Assembly: GCA_024407815.1 (NCBI GenBank)
Contig: JAKSVS010000003.1
Coordinates: 5,165-69,164 of the forward strand
From: Mycoplasmoidaceae bacterium
GTDB taxonomy: Bacteria > Bacillota_I > Bacilli_A > Mycoplasmatales > Mycoplasmoidaceae
DNA length: 64,000 nt
Reading direction: 5' to 3'
Below, piece after piece: positions 24,075 to 35,325 of the stretch. The number at the start of each line of letters is the position of its first letter. The stretch's first letter is position 1. Both the position numbers and the translations under genes were made by a program. The notes beneath the pieces were generated by a model. That model had not been told where the DNA came from. It made no database searches and worked only from the letters and a program-made list of their open reading frames with translations.

Positions 24075-24770
24075 ATGCAAGAACAACATCAAAAGAAAAT
24101 ATTTTGTAAACAAAACATTCCTAACATCTTGGTAGTTGTTAGAATGGTTTTAGCAGTCTTTGTTGTTGTTTTTTTAATGCTAAATCACTATAGTGAACAA
24201 TTAGGTATAAGCAATGCCAACAAATTATTGTATTGACTTGATGCACCACATTGGTGACCAAGTCAATATGTTGCTAAAATAACTTTGTTTTTCTTATTAG
24301 CAGGAATTATCTTTGTTATTGCTAGCATAACTGATTGACTTGATGGATTTCTAGCAAGAAGGAATAATTGGGTATCTAATTTTGGCAAGTTCTGAGACCC
24401 AATAGCTGATAAAGTGTTGATTAATTCAACACATATATGTTTTGCTTGAGGTGGATATGTTTTTGTTGCTATTCCAGTAATTATGATTGCTCGCGATGTT
24501 ATTACTGATGCAGCAAAAATGGTTGCAGCAAAAAAAGATATTGTTATTGCTGCTAACTTCTGAGGCAAAGCTAAAACAGTACTGCAAATGGCAGGAATAA
24601 TCCTAATTTTCTTTGTCTTTGCTAACAATGGATCAGATATTACTAATTCATTCTACTGAACAATTCAACAATTATTGCTATATTGTGCAACAATAGTTTC
24701 GATTGCTTCAGGAATAATCTATTTACTTGACATAAGAAAACAATTAAACAATAATGCTCAACAAAATTAA
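24075..24770 (+). CDS. pgsA: Phosphatidylglycerophosphate synthase
   Basis: 231 aa CDP-alcohol phosphatidyltransferase. The signature D-x2-D-G-x2-A-R-x8-G-x3-D-x3-D is complete: TDWLDGFLARR...FGKFWDPIAD (about 88-112). Several TM helices. It makes PG-phosphate from CDP-diacylglycerol and glycerol-3-phosphate. The 50-residue loop between first helix and signature is longer than usual. Neighbours cinA and recA follow the common pgsA-cinA-recA order. Confidence 0.92.
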
Positions 24771-25242
24771 TGAACAAATAATTAAGAAGTTAAATGAACT
24801 TCATTTAACTTTATCTACATGCGAAAGCATGACTGGTGGGGCTGTAGCTGCCAACCTAGTTTTAGTTGAGCATGCTAGCAAAGTATTCATTGGCTCACTA
24901 GTTACATATCATGCTGATGCAAAGATGAAGTTTGCTAAAGTTAGCAAAGAATTAATTGATAGGTATGGTACAGTTTCTAGCCAATGTGCAAAAGAAATGG
25001 CTAATGGATGTCAAAAAGGTTTCAAGACCGACATCTCTATATCAGTAACGGGTAATGCTTCCACTTCCAACCCAATTGAAGGCCAAGCTAGTGGGATGGC
25101 CTACATTTGTATTAACTTATTTGATAAACAATATGTTTATCAATTTAATTCTTCATACAAGAATAGAGTTGATACAATTAACCAATGTGTAGCTTTTGTC
25201 TACAATAAACTTTGAGACTTGATTAAGGGCCTAAAACAATAA
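24754..25242 (+). CDS. cinA: CinA C-terminal domain protein (NMN amidohydrolase-like)
   Basis: 162 aa, only the C-terminal CinA/PncC domain: LSTCESMTGGAVAANLV near residue 17, FIGSLVTYHADAK, YGTVSSQCAKEMANG and SVTGNAS. Full-length CinA also has an N-terminal MoaB-like domain, absent here as in other mollicutes. Predicted to deamidate NMN. Starts inside the pgsA end. Confidence 0.88.
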
Positions 25243-25321
25243 CTATGGTCAAAAACAACCAAAAAATGACAAAATTTGAAAAAATTTTTTGTTTAAAAAA
25301 TATTGCTTATTTGCCATTTAA

Positions 25322-25366
25322 AAATTTGTCGTCCGGCCTCATTTTATGCGGGCTTACGACAAATTT
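25322..25366 (-). repeat. Dispersed 45-bp hairpin repeat, copy 3
   Basis: Identical to copy 2 over the core but in the opposite orientation, between cinA and recA. The hairpin is symmetric at its ends, so it may still act as a cinA terminator; the core orientation is reversed. Confidence 0.8.
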
Positions 25367-25464
25367 ACCAAACTCATTTTTAAACCAGTTTTTTAGGCCA
25401 AAGTTAAATTTTTCAAAAATTTAAATATTTTTTGTCAAAGAGATATTAGGAGAACAAATACAAA

Positions 25465-26439
25465 ATGGAAAATCAAAAAATATTTGAACAAACAATAAAA
25501 GAATTAGAAACCCAATTTGGCAAGGGTTCAATTATTAGTCTTGATAATAATAAAGCTGCTAATTGTGAAGTAATACCAACTGGTAGTATTAATCTAAACA
25601 AAATAATCGGCGTTGGTGGCTACCCAAAGGGTGGAATAATTGAGATATATGGTAATGAAAGTAGTGGAAAGACTACTTTAGCATTGCAAGCCGTTGCTCA
25701 ATGCCAAAAAGCTGGTGGTAAATGTGCATATGTTGATGTTGAACATGCTCTAGATCAAAAATATTGCATAGCAAACGGTGTTGATAGCAAGAAACTGTTA
25801 CTTGCCCAACCAGAAACCGGAGAACAATCATTTGCAATAGTAGAAGCTTTAATTAAAACTGGTATGATTGATCTAATAGTAGTTGATTCAGTGGCTGCTT
25901 TAGTACCTGAAGCAGAACTAAATGGTGAATATGAAGATCAAAACATCGGTCTTCATGCTAGACTAATGTCTAAAGGCCTAAGGATATTACAAACTGTAAT
26001 GGCCAAATATAAAACAACTGTAATCTTTATTAATCAAATAAGAGAAAAAGTCGGAATAATGTTTGGTGATAACAAAACAACACCAGGTGGATGAGCCATG
26101 AAATTCTATTCTAGTTTAAGAATAGAACTAAAACGAATAGAAGCGCTTAAATCCGGAACTAACATTGTTGGTATTAGATCCTTAGCAAGAGTTGTTAAGA
26201 ACAAAGTTGCACCACCAATGCAATCATGCTATTTAGATATTTATTTCAACAAAGGCTTTGATAATGTTGGAGAAATAATTGATAATGCTATTGCAATGAA
26301 CATTATTCAAAAAGCAGGTTCGTGATTCTATTTCAAGGATGAAAAACTTGCTCAAGGTAAAGATGGAACCATAAAATTCTTAATTGATCCAAAAAACAAG
26401 AAATTATTCAGTGAAATTAGTAAATTAGTTATTAAGTAA
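25465..26439 (+). CDS. recA: Recombinase RecA
   Basis: 324 aa. Walker A GNESSGKTT at about 63, Walker B LIVVDSVAAL at about 134, DNA-binding L1/L2 (EAELNGEYEDQNIGLHARLM; FINQIREKVGIMFGDNKTTPGG) and a short C-terminal domain. TGA Trp in GGWAM. Ribosome site GGAG. It powers strand exchange, relevant to repeats and to element integration. Confidence 0.97.
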
Positions 26440-26464
26440 TTGATACATCTAACAAAAAAAAGAA

Positions 26465-26491
26465 AAAACACCAAATATGGTGTTTTTTGTC
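26465..26491. terminator. Terminator between recA and the GT2 gene
   Basis: Stem AAAAAACACC/GGTGTTTTTT with loop AAATAT, T-rich both ways. Serves convergent recA and the glycosyltransferase gene. Confidence 0.85.
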
Positions 26492-28296
26492 TATTCATTC
26501 GGATGTTGTCTCTTTCAAATTTCAGTTTCTTTAACGTACTTATATCTGAAATCTTGTAATCAAAAATTATATTCTTTCATCTTATCATCATATCCAATAG
26601 ATGTTTTTATCTCTCCAAATCAAACGCAAATTAAATACAGAAGTGATGGACCAGCAAAAAGAACAAAAATTTGAACTCAAATAACAAATTTATTAAGGTG
26701 AGGTAAAAGAAAGTTCATTGTTAAACATGAGCCAAGCAAAAGCAAAATTATGAGCAAATCAAAAATACTCATTTTAATTTTTTGTTTTGTTGTCGTAGAA
26801 TATGTATTCTTTATTGTGACGGCACCAGATGATCAAGTGTGTAAAATATATCCTTTCACAATTATCTGCAATGCTCGCTTATAAATAATAGCGGCTTCAC
26901 CAATCCCCGAAAAAACTAATGCAATAAAAAATTTAAAACTACATTTATATTTAATAAATATGGCAAGCAAGAGCAATCCAAAAGCGACATAAAATGCTGT
27001 AACAATAATTATTGAAGTAATGTTGACGTAAAAGAAATTCAAAATGGCAGCTAGAATAGTATTACCTATGAGCAAAACGAACGTTATTGGTATCATTAAA
27101 TCAGTATTTCAAGCAAAAGATTTCACATAAATGTTAGTTTTAATATTAGAATATTTGCTATTAATTAAACCGTTTCTAAAAAGAAAGACATCGCCACCGT
27201 TTCATTTTAATTTTTGGTTTTTAAGTGCTTCCATATTTTGTGGGCTCATCTTGGCAGTAAAATCGAAAGGATTCAAATAATTTTGATATCCATTAAGTGT
27301 AAGTCAGAGACCTCGAGCAGAATCACAAATCGGACATTCAACTTTCTCAAGTGGTATTTTTCTGAGAGTTTCAGTTTTATACATAGCTCCTCAACCGTTA
27401 CTCATTACCGGGCCACCTAGCAATTGGTTCGCTCCACCACCACAAGCAATTGATTCACTAAATTGAAGTGATTTTGAATTTAGAAAACTAATAAGGTTCT
27501 TAACACCATAAAAACTACCGTTAGAAATAATTCCACCATCTTTATCGTGTTGCCATAACGGCGTTTTAAAATAACACATACAATTTTCAACAAAACTACT
27601 TGTAACAATTGAGCTTGAATCATTTTCAAAAATATAATCGTATTTGTAACCAACTTTTTCTAAGAAAAAATACAAATTTCCAACTTTTGTTGGATGTTTC
27701 TTTTTATGTTCAGTGTCTCGATGCAAAACACGGAAACCGTGATCTTTGCAAAAAGAGTCAATCGCGTCTATAACATCTTTTTTTGATGAATCATCCGAAA
27801 TTCAAATATCAATATTTTTATATGTTTGCTTGGCTGTCTGAAGAATAGTGTTAGGTAAAAAATCGTTGCATGTTGGAACAACCATCGCAACCTTGTCATT
27901 AAACTTTAAGCCCTTACAACTATTAATTATTTTTGTGTGACCGTTCAAAATATTCTTATACCACCTCGAATGAGTCAAATATAAAATGGTGTTTCTAACA
28001 AATAATCATCCAAAAAAAATTGATGCAAGCAAACCAAAAACATTAAAACATCAGTAAAATATTGCGGCAACATATAAGCCTGTATTGAAAGACTGAGAAG
28101 CGCTTTGTCACAAATATTGTTCATTGAACGCAATAAAAAATGATGAATTTGAAATAGGAAACGAATCTGTAAATACCAAAAATCCAGGAACAAAGTTAAA
28201 AACTGATCATGGCACTACCATTAACAAAGACCATAATATGATTGATAAAGGGATATGTGATTTACCGTGCGGCAAAAAACTCTTTGACGAACTCAC
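26491..28296 (-). CDS. Membrane GT2 glycosyltransferase, processive-synthase type
   Basis: About 601 aa, intact with TGA as Trp. Two or three N-terminal TM helices, then the catalytic domain beginning VAMVVPTCNDFLPNTIL with IDIWISDDSS, the DxD-position motif as FENDS (E-N-D instead of D-x-D), an NGWGAMYK acceptor region, CDSARGLWLTLNGY in the catalytic-base position and QKLKW, matching the Q-x-x-R-W signature of cellulose/hyaluronan synthases. Four C-terminal TM helices follow. Such enzymes build and export polysaccharide. GTG 28296 lies six bases after TATAAT (leaderless); ATG 28221 is an alternative start. Divergent from the acyl-ligase operon. Product unknown. Confidence 0.78.
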
Positions 28297-28351
28297 ATTT
28301 CTATTATAACACTTTTTATATATTAATTTATTTAATGAGTTAATTCATTAG

Positions 28352-28386
28352 TGCAGATTATATTTATATAATAAATATAATCTGCA
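28352..28386. promoter_or_regulatory. Perfect 35-bp palindrome on the divergent leaderless promoter
   Basis: Two 16-bp arms (TGCAGATTATATTTAT and its complement) around ATA end at the base before ATG 28387. A second palindrome TAATGA-N6-TCATTA is at 28333-28350. The right arm contains the TATAAT (28376-28381) of the ligase operon, so a protein bound here would block it. On the other strand TATAAT at 28308-28303 serves the GT2 gene. Both genes start 5-6 bases after their -10 box. Confidence 0.75.
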
Positions 28387-30338
28387 ATGGAAAACTTACG
28401 GAAGTACATAAAATACAAAACTAAATAACTAAATGATTCAAATGGTACATTTGAATCCATTTTTAACATAATTCACGATCAAAGTGATCGTGTTTTTGCA
28501 CAGTTTTCTAGGAATTTCAAAAACATATCTGTTTCATACAAACAAATTGAACAATATAGTTATCAAATGGCCACTTATCTAAAAGATAAAATCAACGATA
28601 AGAGCGGAAACTTCGTTGGTATTTTGGTGACTAATAGCATAAATTAAGTAGCCGTGTTCTGGGGTCTCTAATTGCTGGATATAAAGTTGTTCTACTAAAT
28701 GAAAGATTTCCATCATTCTTAAACAACAAAATTATTAAATTACTGAATGTTAATTATGTTGTTACACAACAAGAATTAAGCAAAGATATAGAAGCTAACA
28801 AAATAATAATTAATGGTTGCAATTTAATTCCAGAAATTTGTTCGTTAAATAAAATGTCCAATGAATATTGGGCTGATGAAATTGCATTATGTACTACAGC
28901 GACAACATTAAATTGCAAGATATGTGTTTATTCTGGACGAAACATTCTGGAACAATTAAAAAATGCTGGAAACATTATTAAAAAATGTCCACAAATTAAA
29001 AAACACTATAAACACAAATTAAAGCTTTTAGCTTTCTTACCATTTTGCCATATATTTGGGTTGGTTGCTACCTTCCTATGGTTTTCCGTTTTTGGTAGAA
29101 CAATTGTTTTTCTTCCAAATTTATCTTCAAATAGCATTGTAGAGACGGTTCAAAAATTTGAAGTCACTCATATTTTTTCAATTCCATTATTTTGAAACTC
29201 AATAGTTAAAGAGATAGATAGACAAATTAAGTTGTTGCCCATAAGAAAACAAAAATCAGTTTCACGAGCTTTTGCTCGTAGTATTCGTTTGCAAAATATT
29301 TTTCCTAAGTTTGGCAAAAAAATTGCGAGATTGATTTTTAGAAGAATAATTAACAAATCATTTGGTAAGTCTGTTAATTTTCTTATATCAGGAGGAAGTT
29401 ATATTCCTGAAAGAACCTTAAAAATACTTAACGCTATTGGTTATCCCTTAGCTAATGGATATAGTATGAGCAAACTAGGAATTGTTTCTTGCCAATTATC
29501 AGCCAAACCAAAAGTTAGATTGACAGGATCAGTAGGAAAACCTTTTGGAAGTTACGAAACTAAAATAGAAAATAACATTCTATTTGTAAAATCTCAATCA
29601 TCATGTTCATATTTATTAAATATGGATGGAAAGAAAGCGGAAGTAGCAAACAACTGGTTTAATACATTAGATATTGCTTCAGTTGATAAAAAGGGCAATT
29701 ACTATATAAATGGTAGAGAGGATGATGTAATCATTTGCTCTAATGGAGAAAAAATTAATCCCGACATCATTGAAAAGAAATTAAACTTTTCAACACTTAT
29801 CAATTTTTCAATATTGAACATCAACAATCAAATAGCTTTGATTTTGCAAATCAGACCAAAAGTCACATATTTCAATTTACAACAAATTGATAAAGAACTT
29901 AATAACAATTTGAAAGCTTGCAGAAAAAATAATATTTTTATCCAATCTATTTACTATACTGATCAACCAATCAGAAGTGATAAATCAGTAAAAGTTAGTA
30001 GAAAGTTATTAATTGATAAGATAAAGAATAACGAAGTTAAACTATATCCAATATCGCAATTACACGATAAAATAAAAAACTTATCAACAAATGATATCAA
30101 TAAAGAGATTGTTAACAAAGTAAAGAAAATCATTGCAATAGTTCTTAATAAAAATTTAAATGATTTATCTATAGATAAAGACATAATAATTGATTATGGT
30201 GCTACAAGTCTAGATTACTTGACAATTCTAGTCCAACTTCAAAACGAATTTGGACTAGACATTGTTTCAAATAACAATAATATGCGTAGCATTAACCAAA
30301 TGGCAACATACATAATTGCTAACGAAAGGCGGGTTTAA
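28387..30338 (+). pseudogene. Acyl-AMP ligase fused to acyl carrier protein, three lesions
   Basis: About 650 codons of an AMP-binding (ANL) enzyme with a C-terminal carrier domain (GATSLDYLTI, attachment Ser). The frame has TAA at codon 14, TAA in NSIN-TAA-VAVFWG (28642-28644) where ligases have Trp, and one base missing at GGTCTC-TAATT near 28665. The long frame from about 28670 to 30338 is open. Catalytic motifs are weak even so: the P-loop reads CTTATTLNCKICVYSG instead of TSGTTGxPKG, and the A5 Glu (GYGxTE) is replaced (NGYSMSK). Related to fatty-acyl-AMP ligases; first gene of the lipid operon. Probably a pseudogene, perhaps degenerate before the stops arose. Confidence 0.75.
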
Positions 30339-30340
30339 TC

Positions 30341-32237
30341 GTGGTGGCTAATAACAAAAAGTTTGTTACTTTAAACAAACCTTGAAAAGAACTGTTGTTT
30401 TCATCAAGTGGTTTTGGACCAAACTTTTTTATGGCGATTCTTGGTGCCTATTTTACTGGAGCAATAAACCCCGCAGCGCAATCGTTTAACTCATGAACAA
30501 CTATAACTGCTGTTCCACTTATATTAACTACAATCTTTCCAATTCTTTGAATTGTTGCTAGATGTTTTGATGGAATAATCGATATCCCGCTAGGGCATTT
30601 AACTGACAAATTGAGAACGAGATGGGGTAATCGAAAATTACCAATTGCGATTTGCTTCATCCCAATGGTTGTTAGTTTTGGTTTGCTTTTGATATCCAAT
30701 TGGTGGCGTGAATGGGCAAACAATTAACACAGTTTGGATATTTATTTGGTCGTTAGTTTTCTTTGCTACGTACACAATGAATTTAATTGCATTCTATGGT
30801 AGTTTATCAACAGTTTGTGTATCTGAACAACAAAAAAGCAGAATCAGTAGCTATAAATCATTCTTTGATGTTATTACATATGCATTGGTTCCTATTATTT
30901 GTAAATCAATTTGGGAAGCAGACCCAAATTTCCATATTGATAAATTTGTTTGGTATAGTTTACCATTAATGCTAACAATGATAATTCCGTTGTTCATGAT
31001 TAAAGAGGGAACAAAGTGAGAAAACAAGATAATAGTCAAGGGCTATCACATTGTTAGATTAAATGACCAAAAGCAAGTTGGTTTTATCGAATCAGTATCT
31101 CTTACAGCAAAGAACAAGCAATTTAGAAGATGATTGATTGTTAATTGTTGTTCTTTCTTTGGATTGCAATTATTCCTGGTATCGATGATTGCAATGGAAG
31201 AAGTTGGAACAGGTTTAAACGGAACGCAAATATCAATTGTAAACACCTGTGCATTTGCTCCAGTACCATTGATGTTATATTTCTATAACAAAATTAAAAG
31301 TAGATATGGAATTAGATTCTCATATCAAATGTCACTGTTGCTATTTTCAATAGCAATTGTTTGTTTCTTCTTTGGTTCAAGATTATTTTGAGGAAATCAA
31401 CTTGTTCCAAAAATGTTAATAACTGCTATTGGTGGAATTATTGGAAGTTTTTCAATCGGATCATTCTTTATGATGACATACCTAGTACCAAGTCAAATTT
31501 CTACTGTTGAAGAAACATTGACAGGAAAGAATCATTTAGCAATGTATTTTGCAGGTCAAGCAGTTACAACATCAATTGCGGGAGCTTTAAGCTCAAGCTT
31601 AATTTGAGAAAATGTTAAAAACTTTTTCTTTTCAACTTCTGTCTCAGGAATTATTAAAGCTAATAACATTGATGATGCTGCTAAAATATTTAATTTGCCT
31701 AACATTGATACAGTGTTTAATTTGGGTGCTAGCATCGTTCCGATTATTGTTTTTGTTTTCAGTCTTTTAGGTTTCTTTTTGTGTTTCTTAATGCCTAAAA
31801 ATTACACATTGAAAACAATTGGCACATTGTATGTTAGTCAAAAGCAATTAAACAAATATTTGCCTGAGGCAAATAAACAAACAAATAAACTTGAAGCAAA
31901 TAGTCTTCTTGTGTATGATGCCTTGTGGGTCTTGTCCGCATCAATATTTGGACATATTTGAAATATATCATTAATCGATGCTAACAACATCATGGGTGAA
32001 AAAAAGATTATTAAATGGCTTGCCTTGCTTGCTTTTGTTTTCATCCCTTTTGGCGGTTATCTAGCTTATTCCATTAACAAGACAATAACTCAGAAAGCAA
32101 ACAAGCTTGGCATTAAAACAAAACCACTAACTGTGTTAGTTGTTATAACATCAGCGATTGGATTAAATTGCATTAGCAACAGTATCATTCAAAGTAAGAT
32201 CAATCTGGTCGTTTCAAAAGAGGTGAAACATGTTTAA
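30341..32237 (+). pseudogene. MelB/GPH-type MFS transporter with one frameshift
   Basis: About 630 codons, twelve predicted TM helices. The signature loop FDGIIDIPLGHLTDKLRTRW plus GNRKLP is typical of the glycoside-pentoside-hexuronide:cation family. One extra base near 30700-30712 (NWW then GVNGQTINTVW in the next frame) breaks it after about 127 codons; the remainder is open. GTG start three bases after the ligase stop. In animals the GPH relative MFSD2A carries lysophospholipids; with acyltransferases next door a lysolipid substrate is attractive but inferred. A sugar substrate is the alternative. Confidence 0.72.
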
Positions 32238-32867
32238 ACCTTTCTTGTGGTTTGTTAAAGCGACTGGATGACCAATTCAGGCACTTGCTTTAAGAAAAAA
32301 TATATATTACGAAGATAATGATAAATCATTAAGAAAAATCAAAGGTGGTGCTACGATAGTATCAAACCACACATCAATCTATGATTTTCCATTAATAATG
32401 TATACATTTATGTCTCGTGATATTTATGTTGTAACAGCTGATGTTCTTTACAAACTTAAATCACTCAAGTTGTTTCTACCGCAAATAGGAGCAATTAAAG
32501 TCAGAAGAGATGATCATGATTTTGCTTTCTTAAAGAAAGTGGAGAAGCTTTTAAACAAACGAAAGGTTTGTCTTTTCTTCCCCGAATCATTCATAAATGG
32601 TGTGTAAAAGAACCGAGGTTTATTAGAATTTAAGTCATCTTATATCCTTCCTTCACTTCAAACAAACACACCAATAATTCCTGTTGCAACTAACGAAATT
32701 TATGGAAAAAATCGAAAGAAATATAAGCAAAAAAACAAAAATAATGATTGGTAAACCAATCAATATCAATGCACTTTGGTCTGAAAATAAATCGATTAAA
32801 GAAAATATAATCTACATTAACAACTATATTAAAAAACAAAATTCAGCAAATGCTGGATCAATTAAGA
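32230..32867 (+). pseudogene. PlsC-type lysophospholipid acyltransferase 1, two lesions
   Basis: LPLAT motifs: block I NHTSIYDF (N-H-x4-D, about residue 45), block III FFPESF (FPE). An in-frame TAA (32608-32610) follows FINGV, with coding resuming KNRGLLEFKSS, and one extra A in A6 near 32704-32711 shifts the frame (EIYGK then IERNISKKTK). No stop separates the shifted frame from acyltransferase 2, so the original may have been a two-domain fusion. It would transfer an acyl chain to a lysophospholipid or glycerol phosphate at the membrane. Start overlaps the transporter end. Confidence 0.7.
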
Positions 32868-33598
32868 TGCGCAAAGTAAGTAAATTTAAAAAAATATTTG
32901 ATCCAAAGATGTTTTTTTATGACATCTTAAGATTTTTTGGTTTTCTTACTGGCGCACTTTTTGTAAGAGTCAAAAAAATTTATATCTCTGGCAAAAGGCC
33001 CAAAAATGTTTTCAAAGGTAATTTGATAATTTGCGCAAATCATTCAACATTTATTGATCCAATGATTATGATGTTGGCGGTAAAATCTAGGAGGATTTGC
33101 TTTTTAACAACCAAAGCCTTATACAAGAAAAAGTTATCTAAACTACTTTTTAATAAATTAAATTGTGTAATGGTCGACAAAGAAAATATAAATTTAAATA
33201 TTGTTGAAGATTCCATCAACATAATAAATTCAGGCCATGCACTTGGAATTTTTCCTGAAGCTACAGTTAAAAAGACAGATCAAATTAGGCAATTTAAGTC
33301 TGGTCTATCTTTAATTGCGGCTGTGTCTGGCGCCGACATCTTGCCTATTTATATCATTCCAAGAAAAAAGTGATATAACAAGTTTAGAGTAATAGTTGGG
33401 AATGGAATTAAAGTAAAAAAGTATATTAGAGGTGCAAAGCCAGCAATCCAAGAACTTGAACAGATAACTAATATCGCCCATGATGAAGAAGTAAAGCTTC
33501 AAAAATATTGGCAAACAATAAAAAAAATAATATGATATCTACTGATCCAAAAAATTTACGAAAATTTTGTTCTATTCCTAGAACATTCGATGCAATAG
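32868..33598 (+). CDS. PlsC-type lysophospholipid acyltransferase 2
   Basis: About 240 aa. A short hydrophobic anchor (FFGFLTGALFV), block I CANHSTFIDPMIM, block III GIFPEATVKK and block IV ADILPIYI. The arrangement matches 1-acyl-glycerol-3-phosphate acyltransferases. ATG 32868 is chosen because upstream sequence belongs to acyltransferase 1, but the frame is open back to about 32684. The open frame ends at TAG 33596-33598, 67 bases into the next gene. Intact, unlike its neighbours. Confidence 0.78.
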
Positions 33599-35075
33599 TA
33601 GATTTTAATTCTGTTGCAGAATTAGTTAATTTTTGTTATAGATCATATAATCGCACCAAAGCAATATGTAAACCGGATGGTAAACTTGCTTCCTATAAGG
33701 AAGTCTTTAATGATATTGTTAAGGCAATAGAATACTTTAAGAGTTTAGGGTTAGAAAAGCAAAATATTGGTTTAATTTGTTCAAATGGTTTTAATTTGTT
33801 CAAATGGTTATTGGTTTGAAGTTGCTGCTTTAGCAATTATGGCAGGAGGAAATGTCGTCGTTCCAATTCCAATTAATGCTGATGCCGAAGCATTCAAATC
33901 CTATGCTAAACAATTTGATTTAAAATTAATTTTATATGAAGACAAATTTGCTGATAAGATTCTTGATTTAAAAATCAAAAACGTTCAAATAACAAAAATA
34001 TTTGATATTAAAGCAAAAACTAGAAAAATAATTGAAAATATCAATCCTGATCAACCTGCTTGTATTCTATTAACGGGTGGAACAACTGGTCGACCAAAGG
34101 GGGTCGTTTTATCACACAAAGCTTTGCTTTGTGGAATGAAAAATGGCTGCTTTGGTTTAGACAATGTTTTCTTTGAAACATATTATTGTTTGATTCCTCT
34201 TACCCACTCGTTTGGGTTTGTAAGAAACATGTTATGTTCTTTTTTTACAGGTAGCTTAATTTATTACAACACCGATAAATTATTGATATTCAATGAGTTA
34301 CCAAAAATAAGACCAACAGTTCTGATTTTGGTACCAGCATTGGCTGAATTGTTTTTAAAGCTAATGCTTTCCAAATCAAAAGACATTGTTGGAGACCGAT
34401 TAAAAACAATTATTTGTGGTTCAGCCAATGTTCCCGCTTACCTAACAAATGAGTATGCTAAATTTGGTATAAAATTTTGCCCAGGCTATGATCTAACCGA
34501 ATTTGCCAATATTGTTACTGGCAATCCAATTGCAAAAGAAAAACCAACATCTGTTGGTTTGCTTTTCCCAAAACAAAAAGCAAAAATTGTTGATGGTGAG
34601 CTTTGGCTAAAAGGTGATAACATGTTTAATTGTTACTACAACGACCGTGACAAGACAACAGAAGCTATGTCAAAAGACGGATGATTCAAGACAGGCGACT
34701 TGGCAGAATTTAATAAAGATAATTATATTTATATAAATGGTAGAATAAAAGATACTATAGTTGCCCAATGGTGAAAAAGTTCTTCCAGCAAAAATAGAAT
34801 CTAAAATTAATAGTTTAGCTATTATTCAGGATTCGCTTGTCTACGAAAAGAAAAATGAGTATGGCATTTCACAATTATTTTGCGAAGTTACAATAAGACC
34901 AGTTGTTCTAGCTAAGCTAGGTCTTAACAAGTCTGAAGTAAAGTCTTATATCGAAAAACACATTGATGAAGTTAATAGCAAATTAGAATCATATGAACGT
35001 ATCAATAATATAATTATTAGGACGAAAGATTTTGAGCGATCACCCGCTATGAAAATCTTAAGAAATAGAAAATAA
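33532..35075 (+). pseudogene. Acyl-AMP/acyl-CoA ligase 2, broken by a 19-bp duplication and a frameshift
   Basis: About 510 codons of a canonical ANL enzyme: A3 LLTGGTTGRPKGVV, A4 PLTHSFGF, A5 GYDLTE, A7 FKTGDLA, A8 GRIKDTIV, and a C-terminal ERSPAMKILR where the catalytic Lys lies. A tandem copy of TTTAATTTGTTCAAATGGT at 33773-33810 interrupts ICSNG-YWFEVAA, and a second shift near 34757 splits DTIV from LPNGEKVLP. Everything else is conserved, so loss is recent. It would activate a carboxylic acid for the ACP next door. Confidence 0.82.
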
Positions 35076-35076
35076 T

Positions 35077-35325
35077 ATGGACCGTAATGAAATCTTGGTA
35101 GAAATAAAACAATTATTGAAACAGATAATGCCTAATAAAGTAAATATCAAAGATATTAACTTTACAACAAAATTAAATTCACTTGGCATTACCTCTGTAG
35201 CCTTTGCGTATATTGCATACGAATTGGCTAAGAAGTTTCAAGTTAGTTTTAACAATTCCAATTTTAAACAATTTAAAACAATAAATGATATCGTAGAAGA
35301 GATTATTAAACTGCGCAATGCTTAA
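35077..35325 (+). CDS. Acyl carrier protein
   Basis: 82 aa. The phosphopantetheine Ser lies in KLNSLGITSVAF (position of D-S-L), followed by the helix III segment FKQFKTINDIVEEI. Stand-alone ACP starting one base after ligase 2 and overlapping the PPTase gene by eight bases. Not the usual acidic DSL motif, so it is a specialised carrier, probably serving these ligases and acyltransferases. Confidence 0.85.
   Translation: MDRNEILVEIKQLLKQIMPNKVNIKDINFTTKLNSLGITSVAFAYIAYELAKKFQVSFNNSNFKQFKTINDIVEEIIKLRNA

Noticed and set aside
27975..28193. Separate minus-strand ORF of 72 aa
   Set aside because: It is another frame of the N-terminal membrane part of the GT2 gene, whose long frame is open with TGA as Trp.
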